Below are positions 26,949 to 37,217 of a DNA stretch of 64,000 nt, in pieces. Origin of the DNA: Asticcacaulis sp. EMRT-3. GTDB lineage: Bacteria; Pseudomonadota; Alphaproteobacteria; Caulobacterales; Caulobacteraceae. The notes under the pieces were generated by a model that did no database searches, was not told the DNA's origin, and worked only from the letters and a program-made list of their open reading frames with translations. The stretch is from the NCBI RefSeq assembly GCF_030027245.1, contig NZ_JASERT010000001.1:517001-581000 (forward strand), in the 5' to 3' direction. A program made the translations under genes and the position numbers. How positions within the stretch are numbered: position 1 is the first letter of the stretch; each line of letters opens with the position of its first letter.

Positions 26949-28292
26949 TCAGCGCGCCGTAAAGACTCCCTTTTGCCCCAGTCGCCAGCAGAGAAACAGA
27001 GTTGGAATGGCCAGGGCGGCGGTGAAGGCAAAAAACAGCGCATAGGCCGGGAAAAGCCCCAGGATCGGCTTAAAGCTGTCGATGAGCAGGCCGGAAAAAC
27101 CCTTGAGAAATTTACCGCTTAGGGCCACCACCGAATACATCAGCGCATAGTGGGTGAGGGTGTGGTCGCGGCCCTCTTCGCCGCGCACGATCAGGCTGGT
27201 CATAAAGGCCACCAGCGCCGTTTCGGCAATGCCATCGCCGATGTCATCGACCACCAGAGCCGTGCCGAACAGCACCAGATTGCCATGCACCAGCGATAAC
27301 CACGAAAAGAACAGATTGGAGGCAGGGCCAACCAGCGCCCCCAGCCAGAAGGCGCGCCGCAAACCGAAAAACAGCAGACAGGCTCCGCCGATGCCAATGC
27401 CGGCAAAGCCCGCTGCCAGCCCCACCGTGCCGCGCAAGGCACCGATGGCGTCGAGATCGAGGCCGGTATCCTGATACATGGGCGTGCAGACCGGCCCGAT
27501 CAGATAATCGCCCAGCCGGTAAAAGGCGAGGGTCAGCAGGATCAGCCCCGCCGTGCCCTTGTGTTGTTGGTAAAAACTGACAAACGGCTCAATCACCAGT
27601 TCGCGGAAGGTTTTGGGCGCGTCACGGTCGCGGATTTCCGCCTCGGTGCGGTGGGCCAGAAGCGTGGTGATCATGCCAATGCCGATACAGGCGGCCATCA
27701 GTTCATAGGTAAAGGGCCAGCCCAGATGATTACCGACGATCAGAATGATCGACGAGGCCGACCACAGGCCGATCTTGACACCGAGGCTATAGGCGCTGGG
27801 GTTAAAGGCCTGATCGGTGCGGGTCTTAGTCTGCTCGACGCGCCAGGCGTCGATGGCGATCTCCTGCGAGGCGGCGCAGAAGGTGACGAACACCGCCGCC
27901 GCCACGAAGGGCCACAGGTGGCGCGGCCCGATCAGCGCCATAGCCACCAAGCCAATCGCAACCCCGATCTGGCTCAGCAGCATGTAGGATCGCCTCTGAC
28001 CCAGCCACGCATAGAGCAAAGGCAGGCGCACCTTGTCCATCCACGGCGCCCAGACGATTTTCAGCCCGTACAGCAGCGTCACCCACGACATGAAGCCGAT
28101 GACGGTCAGGGCAATGCCTTCGCCGCGCAGCCACAGGTTCAGGGTGGAGCCGACGAGCAGGAAGGGCAGGCCGGAGGAAAAGCCAAGCCCGATCAGCAGC
28201 CATGAGGTGGGCTGGCGCAGGCTGTGGCGCAGGTCGGCCAGATGGCTTGTAGTGGCCCGCAAGGGTGTTGAATTGTCAGGGGAATGGGCCAT
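26949..28292 (-). CDS. ampG: AmpG-type muropeptide MFS transporter
   Basis: A 447-residue major-facilitator protein with about twelve membrane segments. LLIGLGFSSGLPFLLVGSTL at the first helix, GLKIVWAPWMDKVRLP and LGQRRSYMLLSQ, then FCAASQEIAIDAWRVE and YRLGDYLIGPVCTPMYQDTG are the AmpG signature blocks. AmpG imports GlcNAc-anhydroMurNAc peptides released by lytic transglycosylases, for recycling. ATG at 28292 is preceded by AGAGGTG; a longer start at 28361 was rejected. It diverges from glyQ across a TAGAGC-type palindromic element. Confidence 0.9.
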   Translation of the reverse strand: MAHSPDNSTPLRATTSHLADLRHSLRQPTSWLLIGLGFSSGLPFLLVGSTLNLWLRGEGIALTVIGFMSWVTLLYGLKIVWAPWMDKVRLPLLYAWLGQRRSYMLLSQIGVAIGLVAMALIGPRHLWPFVAAAVFVTFCAASQEIAIDAWRVEQTKTRTDQAFNPSAYSLGVKIGLWSASSIILIVGNHLGWPFTYELMAACIGIGMITTLLAHRTEAEIRDRDAPKTFRELVIEPFVSFYQQHKGTAGLILLTLAFYRLGDYLIGPVCTPMYQDTGLDLDAIGALRGTVGLAAGFAGIGIGGACLLFFGLRRAFWLGALVGPASNLFFSWLSLVHGNLVLFGTALVVDDIGDGIAETALVAFMTSLIVRGEEGRDHTLTHYALMYSVVALSGKFLKGFSGLLIDSFKPILGLFPAYALFFAFTAALAIPTLFLCWRLGQKGVFTAR

Positions 28293-28395
28293 CGGATCGC
28301 ACCTCTGGCTGATCAAGGCCGATTCGCGGCTTTTTTCCAAGCCGCGATGAGCTTTATTCATCGCAACTTGGCAAGGCCGACTGGCCGACGCCGCG

Positions 28396-28500
28396 TTAGA
28401 GCATCATGCCAAAAAGTGGATGCCACTTTTTGGAAAAACATGATGCGTAAGCAAAGACTTAGAGCGAGATGACGAGTCTATCTAAAGTCATCTTGCTCTA
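28396..28500. repeat. Double-hairpin TTAGAGC/GCTCTA intergenic element
   Basis: Two hairpins lie between divergent ampG and glyQ. Hairpin 1: GCATCATG (28401-28408) pairs with CATGATGC (28439-28446), enclosing the perfect CCAAAAAGTGG/CCACTTTTTGG (28409-28419/28423-28433). Hairpin 2: AGAGCGAGATGAC (28461-28473) pairs with GTCATCTTGCTCT (28487-28499). The whole begins TTAGAGC and ends GCTCTA. Similar AGAGCATGATGCC-type palindromes are, to my knowledge, frequent in alphaproteobacterial genomes. Confidence 0.85.
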
Positions 28501-28633
28501 GCGGTGAGCCATGCGGCGCCTGAGCTACATGAACAGAAGGATTTCTTTGAAATCTGAGGGTCTTTCGGCTTGCGGCGCGCGGGGCGTCCCTTTATGTTCG
28601 CGCCAAATTTCGACCACCGGATTAGCCGAATTC

Positions 28634-29533
28634 ATGCCGCCTGCCGAACCCGCCAAAGAGCCCTTAAGTTTTCAGGATCTGATCCTGACGCTCCATGCCT
28701 ACTGGTCCGAACAGGGCTGCGCCATTTTGCAGCCCTATGACATCGAGGTGGGGGCGGGTACGCTGCATCCGGCCACGGTGCTGCGTGCGCTCGGCAAAAA
28801 GCCGTGGAAGGCCGCCTATGTGCAGCCGTCGCGCCGCCCGGTCGATGGCCGTTATGGCGAAAATCCCAACCGTTTGCAGCACTATTACCAGTATCAGGTC
28901 ATCCTCAAACCCAATCCTGAGGACATGCAGGCGCTCTATCTGGAATCGCTTCGCCGCATCGGGCTTGATCCAGACCTGCACGATATTCGCTTCGTAGAAG
29001 ACGATTGGGAAAACCCGACGGTCGGGGCCTGGGGCCTTGGCTGGGAGGTGTGGTGCGACGGCATGGAGGTGACGCAATACACCTATTTTCAGGGCGTCGG
29101 CGGCATCGAGGTCGATGTGGTGTCGGGCGAACTGACCTACGGGCTGGAGCGTCTGGCCATGTATGTGCAGAATGTCGATAATGTCTATGACCTGAAGTTC
29201 AACAAGGCCGGGGTCAAATACGGCGACATCTTCAAGGAGCAGGAGCGCCAGTTTTCGGCCTTCAATTTCGAGGTGTCAGACGTGGCGACGCTGAAGCGCC
29301 AGTTTGAGGATATGGAAATTCAGGTCAAGCGCATTCTGGAGATGAAAAACAGCCTTGGCTATCCGCTGGTTTTGCCCGCCTATGATCATGTGCTGAAAGC
29401 TTCGCATTTGTTCAATCTGATGGATGCGCGCGGCGCCATCGCCGTGGCCGAACGTCAGAGCTATATCGGGCGTATCAGGGATCTCTGTAAGGCGTGCGCG
29501 CAAGAGTGGGCGCGGCAGGAGGAGATGCGGTAA
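28634..29533 (+). CDS. glyQ: Glycine-tRNA ligase alpha subunit
   Basis: The catalytic subunit of the alpha2beta2 glycyl-tRNA synthetase. [59 protein letters not shown] and [16 protein letters not shown] are the class II motifs of bacterial GlyQ, and [20 protein letters not shown] is close to its C-terminal end. ATG at 28634 gives 299 residues, the usual size; the upstream extension to 28511 has no GlyQ resemblance. glyS follows after 153 bases, the gap filled by a palindromic repeat element. Confidence 0.95.
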   Translation: MPPAEPAKEPLSFQDLILTLHAYWSEQGCAILQPYDIEVGAGTLHPATVLRALGKKPWKAAYVQPSRRPVDGRYGENPNRLQHYYQYQVILKPNPEDMQALYLESLRRIGLDPDLHDIRFVEDDWENPTVGAWGLGWEVWCDGMEVTQYTYFQGVGGIEVDVVSGELTYGLERLAMYVQNVDNVYDLKFNKAGVKYGDIFKEQERQFSAFNFEVSDVATLKRQFEDMEIQVKRILEMKNSLGYPLVLPAYDHVLKASHLFNLMDARGAIAVAERQSYIGRIRDLCKACAQEWARQEEMR

Positions 29534-29550
29534 TGGCCGGTAAATTAAAA

Positions 29551-29680
29551 CCTCTCCTCCCCATTCATGGGGAGGGGGGCCACGAAGTGGTGGTGGGGTA
29601 TCTCTCCGCCGATAGAATGACCCCTCCGTCATCGACGCTTGCGGCGCGATGCCACCTCCCCATGAATGGGGAGGAGAAAT
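29551..29680. repeat. CTCCTCCCC palindromic element between glyQ and glyS
   Basis: A perfect 22-bp inverted repeat bounds the element: left arm 29554-29575 and right arm 29655-29676, each also self-complementary around CATTCATG or CATGAATG (CTCCCC...GGGGAG). GGCCACGAAGTGGTGGTGG follows the left arm. The right half (CCCCTCCGTC ... CCTCCCC ... GGAGGAGAAAT) has a second, degenerate copy inside glyS at about 30553-30609. Confidence 0.9.
29670..29676 (+). promoter_or_regulatory. glyS ribosome binding site inside the repeat element
   Basis: GGAGGAG lies 10 bases upstream of the glyS ATG at 29687 and is the right edge of the palindromic element. It can pair with 16S rRNA, but also with the CTCC of the element's own arm, so element folding could hide or expose it. 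Confidence 0.6.
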
Positions 29681-29686
29681 AAGATT

Positions 29687-32041
29687 ATGGCCCAGCTTCT
29701 GATCGAACTGTTCTCCGAAGAAATTCCGGCCCGTATGCAACTCGGCGCAGCAATGCGTTTGGTAGGTCTATTTGCTCATGCCTTGAAAGAAAAGGGTTTG
29801 GCCGAAACAGCGGTCGTAAGCGAGCACTTGAAAGTGTATGTTACGCCTAGAAGATTGACTCTGGTGGGCGACAATCTTCCCGTGGAACAACCTTCTATCA
29901 CTGAAGAGGTGAAGGGGCCGAAAGAGGGCGCGCCGGAACAGGCGATGGCCGGATTTCTGCGTAAAGTCGGTCTGACTCAGGATCAGCTTGTGCTGGAAAA
30001 CGGCGTGTGGATGGCTAAAATCCATAAGCCCGGCCGTCGCACGGTCGAGGTTTTGCCCGACATGCTGCGCGACGTGATCTTAAGCTTCCCGTGGCCGAAG
30101 TCGATGCGTTCGGGCACCAGCAGCTTCCGCTGGGTGCGGCCTTTGAAGCGCATCCTGTTCCTGTTCGATGGCGCGGTGGTGCCGTTTGAACTGGAAGGGC
30201 TGACGGCTTCGAACCTGACCGAGGGGCACCGTTTCCTCGGTTCGGGCAAGCCCTTGGCAGTGAGCGATTTCGCCAGCTATGAGAAGGCTTTACGCGAAAA
30301 TTTTGTCATTCTGGATCATGCCGAACGGCAGACCGTCATTCTGTCCAGGGCGCATGGTGTTTGCGAAGCCGCCGGTTGCGAACTGATCGAGGATCAGGGC
30401 CTGCTCGAAGAGGTGGCCGGGCTCAATGAATGGCCCGTGCCGCTGCTGGGCGACATGGATCCGGCTTTTCTGACCCTGCCGCCCGAAGTCATCAAGACCT
30501 CGATGCGCACGCACCAGAAGTATTTCGCTGTCCGCAGGAAAGCTGCGGACGTGCCCCCTCCGTCGCCGACAAGCGGCGACACCTCCCCCGCAAGCAGGGG
30601 AGGAGAAATGGCCCCCAAGTTCGTCATCACCGCCAATATGCAGGCTGTCGATGGCGGCGAAGAAATCAAGCGCGGCAATGCCAAGGTCTTGTCGGCGCGC
30701 CTGTCGGATGGCGTCTTCTTCTGGAAGGAAGACAATCGCGCCGGCAATTTCGATCAATGGTTGACGAAGCTTGAAGGCAGTACCTTTCACGTCAAGCTGG
30801 GCACGATGAAGCAGCGGGTAGAGCGCATTGTGGCGCTGGCCGCGCATCTGGCGCCTCTGGTGGGCGCGGATGCCGATAGGGTGGCGCAGGCGGCGCGTCT
30901 CGCCAAGGCCGATCTCGCCTCCTATATGGTGGGTGAATTCCCCGAATTGCAGGGTGTGATGGGCGGCTATTATGCCGATGCCGCCGGGCTGGATGCCGAA
31001 GTGGCCGACGCTATCCGTCAGCATTATAAGCCGCAGGGGCCGACCGATACGCTGCCACAAGGCAAGGTCGGCGCGGTGGTGGCGCTGGCCGACAAGCTGG
31101 ATACGCTGGTCGGTTTCTTTGCTATCGGTGAAAAGCCGACCGGTTCTAAGGATCCATACGCTCTGCGCCGCTCAGCGTTAGGGATTTTGCGCATTCTGAG
31201 GGATCAAAATGTTAAATTGGAATTGCTGGAAATAACTCGCGCTTGGTATAGAAATCTGAAAGTGTGTGCGATTCCCACGGGAGAGCTAGGCTATGGTATC
31301 CGTGCGGCCCTGAATGATCAAATATACGCTGTCGGCCCAAGTGGAAATTTACCGGATGGAGCTCAAGATGCGCTTTTTGATGAGAAATTTTCTCTTGCGC
31401 TTACAAACGGTACTGTCGAAATTTTTAAATGTCCATCTGCTTACGGACGCACTCAGAAACACATAGATTATGCACCTAACACTGCCGAATACGAAGTACT
31501 TTCTACGCTGAATAAGCAGGACGAAGTCGCTTACGATCTCCTCGACTTCTTCAATGACCGTCTGAAGGTACAGTTGCGCGACGAGGGCCATGCGCCCGAT
31601 GTCCTGGAAGCCGTTTTCGCGCTGAAGGACGACGATGTGCTGCGCCTGACGAAGAAGCTCGATGGCCTCGAAGCCGTGCTGACATCGTCTGATGGCGAGA
31701 ACCTGCTGCAAGCCCATAAGCGCGCGGCCAATATCTTGGCGGCGGCCAAATGGACCGCGCCCGCCACCGCGCCCATCGCTTCGGCGCAAGCCGAACCGAT
31801 GGAAACCGCGCTGGCCGAGGCGCTTAAACAGGCGCAAACGGCTGTGGCAACGGCTCTGGCAGCGGAAAATTACGCGCAGGCCTTGCAAACAATTGCTGCG
31901 TTGCGGCAAAATATTGATAGCTTTCTTGACGGCGTTCTGGTCAATGCCGAAGATGCGACGGTTCGCGCCGCGCGTCTCAATCTGCTGGCCGGTGTGTGTG
32001 CCCTGTCAGCCGATATTGCCGACTTAAGCAGGATCGTCTGA
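29687..32041 (+). CDS. glyS: Glycine-tRNA ligase beta subunit with two insertions
   Basis: The beta subunit binds tRNA(Gly). [15 protein letters not shown] opens the protein, with [39 protein letters not shown] and [33 protein letters not shown] as signature blocks; a DALR/anticodon-binding-like region ends with [22 protein letters not shown]. At 784 residues it is longer than the typical 690. Two reasons are visible: about 22 residues at 286-307 ([20 protein letters not shown]) from half a palindromic element, and a less GC-rich stretch of about 70-80 residues at 505-590 ([15 protein letters not shown]...). The gene uses a ribosome site in the upstream repeat. Confidence 0.93.
   Translation: [784 protein letters not shown]
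30553..30609 (+). repeat. Half palindromic element embedded in frame in glyS
   Basis: CCCCCTCCGTCGCCGAC followed by CACCTCCCCC and GGGGAGGAGAAAT reproduces the right half of the element at 29551-29680, with a hairpin loop change (GCAAGC for ATGAAT). It lies between codons for [10 protein letters not shown] and [11 protein letters not shown], blocks that are adjacent in GlyS families. Confidence 0.82.
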
Positions 32042-32136
32042 TTGAATCTTTATAATCAATAATAAAAACATAGGGTTTTGCGAACCAACGCACCCGCTAC
32101 ATCAAAACTACATGCGAAGTGAAAAAGGGAAAGTTC

Positions 32137-34803
<2,667 letters not shown>

Positions 34804-34897
34804 CCGCGCCACATCTTAAGTGTAATGGGGCGCGGCTGGCGGCGGCGCAGGCGGCGATTGCGACTGCTGAGTAAGTTTTAGCCAACGGATGACACTG

Positions 34898-34936
34898 AAA
34901 GCACGGATGGGGCGGTGGCCCTGTCCGTGCTTTTTT
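34898..34936 (+). terminator. Intrinsic terminator of ppdK
   Basis: AAAGCACGGA (34898-34907) pairs with TCCGTGCTTT (34924-34933), enclosing GGGC/GCCC, and is followed by a T-run. It lies after the duplicated ppdK tail. Confidence 0.85.
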
Positions 34937-34956
34937 GTGACGGGTGGAGGAAGAGA

Positions 34957-35204
34957 ATCCACAGATGGACACAGATATTCAGGATCGCTTCACGCTACCG
35001 CTATCGAGGGCGTGAATATGTGTCACCACGGATTGGGCCTGCGGCCAAGACACGGATCGCCGCCGGGGCTGCGTCACGAATAAGAATGCGCCTTCGCTTT
35101 ACCTTCCAGGCCCATCTCTCCGTTTTGCGACATACGGCGTGTCAAAATCTCTTCCGATAGCGGTAGCGTGAAAATAGTCTGCATATCTGTGTCCATCTGT
35201 GGAT
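34957..35204. repeat. 248-bp CCACAGATGGACACAGAT inverted-repeat element
   Basis: The left arm ATCCACAGATGGACACAGAT (34957-34976), extended by CTTCACGCTACCGCTATCG, is mirrored by CGATAGCGGTAGCGTG and ATCTGTGTCCATCTGTGGAT (35185-35204). The interior contains CCACGGATTGGGCC...GGCCAAGACACGGAT, itself a palindromic fragment of the related CCACGGA family. No reading frame of note is seen; this accounts for most of the 499-base gap between ppdK and the OmpA-like gene. Confidence 0.85.
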
Positions 35205-35302
35205 CAACTCACCTTAACAACATCGCCTGTTGATTGTTTTCGCTGGTTGTGTCGCGTCGAAAGCCGCGATAAAAGGTTAATAAAGTCATTGGAGGGGATG
35301 CC

Positions 35303-36193
35303 ATGCAGGCTGGAGCCGTCTGGTTCTTGGGCGTATTGGGGCTGGCGGGCCTCAGTGCCGCAGCGGTCGTCAATGTGCTGCCCGCCATGCAGGCCGATCT
35401 GCAATCGAGCATCGACAAGGCTTTGCTGGCCGATGGCCTTGGCCATGTCAGCGCCGATGTGTCGGGCCAGAGCGTCATCTTGCGCCTGAAGGACAAGAAT
35501 CCAGCCCATGCGGCGGAGCTGCTGCGTGCCAAAACTCTGGTGGAAGGCGTGGCCATTCCGGGCGAAATCCGGGTGCCGCGCGGCGGTATTTTGCTTAATC
35601 GCCCGGTCAGTTCGGTGACTGTGGCCGAAATGGCGACCCCGCCCGTACCCGCCAACAGTGATCACAGCGCCTTGCCCGCCGCCCAAACTCAGGCATCTTC
35701 AGTTGCGGCAGTCTTGGCCACGCCGGAAACAGTGGGTGGTGAGCGCGCCACCGTGATCGCCGCATCGGGTGATCTGCCGCGCGTGGCGGGCGATGCGGCG
35801 CAGGAGGCCAGTGTGCTGGCGGCGCGCTCGTGCGAAGACCGGGTGCGCGCGGTAGTCAATGATCGCCGCGTCGATTTCGAACCCGGCACCTATGAGCTGA
35901 CCGGCAGCAGCCTTGATCTCGTCCATGATGTTTACAGGGTGGTGGCGGCCTGTCCGGCCCATGCGCGGGTGACGGTGGCCGGTTATACCGACAATGTCGG
36001 CGATGGCACGGTCAATCAGCTCATTTCGCAGGCGCGCGCTCAGGCCGTGGCCGATGCGCTGGTGGCCGATGGCTTAAAAACGGGACAGGTGACGGTGCGC
36101 GGCTTTGGCGCGGCCTTGCCGGTGGCCGATAACAGCACGGTGGCGGGGCGCGAACAGAACCGCCGCGTCGTGTTTTCCGTGAATGCGGGGTAG
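35303..36193 (+). CDS. OmpA-like peptidoglycan-binding protein with BON-like N-terminal part
   Basis: A 296-residue envelope protein. One N-terminal hydrophobic segment (VWFLGVLGLAGLSAAAVVNV) acts as an anchor or uncleaved signal. Residues about 30-90 (LLADGLGHVSADVSGQSVILRL) resemble a BON phospholipid-binding fold. The C-terminal OmpA domain (about 175-296) has RVDFEPGTYELTGSSLDLV, VTVAGYTDNVGDGTVNQLIS and RGFGAALPVADNSTVAGREQNRRVVF, with Asp and Arg that contact diaminopimelate in the family. GGAGGGG precedes the ATG. It is followed after 4 bases by a 31-residue membrane peptide gene and an HHH protein gene, forming one unit. Confidence 0.85.
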   Translation: MQAGAVWFLGVLGLAGLSAAAVVNVLPAMQADLQSSIDKALLADGLGHVSADVSGQSVILRLKDKNPAHAAELLRAKTLVEGVAIPGEIRVPRGGILLNRPVSSVTVAEMATPPVPANSDHSALPAAQTQASSVAAVLATPETVGGERATVIAASGDLPRVAGDAAQEASVLAARSCEDRVRAVVNDRRVDFEPGTYELTGSSLDLVHDVYRVVAACPAHARVTVAGYTDNVGDGTVNQLISQARAQAVADALVADGLKTGQVTVRGFGAALPVADNSTVAGREQNRRVVFSVNAG

Positions 36194-36197
36194 GGCG

Positions 36198-36293
36198 ATG
36201 GTGCATCTGGTCATGGAATTGCGCTGGTTTCTGGCGGCGGCGGCGGCCCTGGGCCTCTTGACCGGCATTCTGGCGCGGCGGGCAAGCCGATGA
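36198..36293 (+). CDS. 31-residue single-pass membrane peptide
   Basis: This short frame fits between two real genes with operon-like spacing: it starts 4 bases after the OmpA-like stop, and its TGA overlaps the next ATG (ATGA at 36290-36293). The product, MVHLVMELRWFLAAAAALGL then LTGILARRASR, has one hydrophobic helix and a basic C-terminal end, a typical small membrane peptide. No clear ribosome site beyond GGGCG is seen; translational coupling would explain this. Function unknown. Confidence 0.6.
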   Translation: MVHLVMELRWFLAAAAALGLLTGILARRASR

Positions 36294-37030
36294 CGGGCAT
36301 GGAATTTCTGATCGCCAAGACCGTGATCCTGTTCGCGGCAGCCTTTTTCGTACCGGCATTGATCGGCTTTCTTTTGACACCTGCGCGCCGCAAGCCTGTC
36401 AGGGCGATGGCGCGGCCCATGCTGTTCGATGATGAGCCTGAAAAGCAGGCCGAAGACCAGCCGGAAACTTTGGTCAAAGTCGCGGAACCTCCGCCCGAGG
36501 CGCAGGCAGACACCCGACCGGCCCGTCCTGAACCCGTCAGCTATCTCGATGCCGCCGCCGAAGCCTTTACGGCTGGCGTGGTGACGCCGCCCGGCGCGCC
36601 CCGCGCCGCGCGTCCCGCCGATCTCGGCCCCTATACGCCCCTGCCGGTCAGCGGAGGACAGGCCGCCGCCGCCAGCAGAAGCGTGGCCAATGTGACCATC
36701 CATCGCCGTGATACCAGTCTGCAACGCCGCGTTTCCAGCCTGGCGGTCATGACGCCGGACAGCATCGAGGCGGCGGTGCAGCAGGCGGGCAGCGGCCTTG
36801 AGCCCCTGCGTCTGGATGGCCCGGAAGGCGCGCCTGACGACCTGACGGTGATTTCCGGCATCAGCCCGTCCTATCAGGGCGAACTGAACGCGCTCGGCAT
36901 CTATCACTACTGGCAGGTGTCAGGCTGGGGGCCGGAAGAGGTGGCGTGGGTCGCCAACCGCATTCGCCCGGCCCAGCGCATCGCCCGCGAAAACTGGATG
37001 GCGCAGGCAGCGCGGCTGGCCAAACTTTAG
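36290..37030 (+). CDS. Membrane-anchored protein with C-terminal helix-hairpin-helix domain
   Basis: A 246-residue protein. The N-terminal segment ([20 protein letters not shown]) is a membrane anchor, followed by an acidic, Pro/Ala-rich linker (about 40-180). The last 65 residues, [20 protein letters not shown] then [19 protein letters not shown] and [15 protein letters not shown], match the helix-hairpin-helix module found at the C terminus of many alphaproteobacterial proteins, including NuoE-like extensions. That module may bind nucleic acid or protein; its role is not established. The start overlaps the 31-residue peptide's stop. With the OmpA-like gene it forms a three-gene envelope unit. 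Confidence 0.75.
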   Translation: [246 protein letters not shown]

Positions 37031-37053
37031 GTTTTGGCAATAAAGTCAGATTT

Positions 37054-37182
37054 GAACCACGGAAAACACGGATCATGGCCTCCGGCCATGTCACGGATAA
37101 GAGACAGCGTTCACGGTTGTTTTGGAGTCCGCATCACCCATCCGTGACGCCGCGAAGCGGCGATCCGTGTTTTCCGTGGTTT
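37054..37182. repeat. CCACGGAAAACACGGA inverted-repeat element (copy A)
   Basis: The arms AACCACGGAAAACACGGATC (37055-37074) and its exact complement (37162-37181) bound a 127-bp segment with smaller hairpins, CATGGCC/GGCCATG and CGCCG/CGGCG. It lies between convergent genes ending at 37030 and 37218. It shares its arm with the element at 52069-52190. Confidence 0.9.
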
Positions 37183-37217
37183 AAAGTCTTCGCCCTGCTG
37201 ACTGGCAAAGGTCAAAC

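Noticed and set aside
30608..30622. Internal translation start in glyS after the GGAGGAG in the embedded repeat
   Set aside because: Spacing of two bases to the ATG is too short for efficient initiation and the full-length frame is intact.
36074..36907. A 277-codon minus-strand frame across the OmpA/HHH genes
   Set aside because: It crosses two well-supported plus-strand genes and has no recognisable content.
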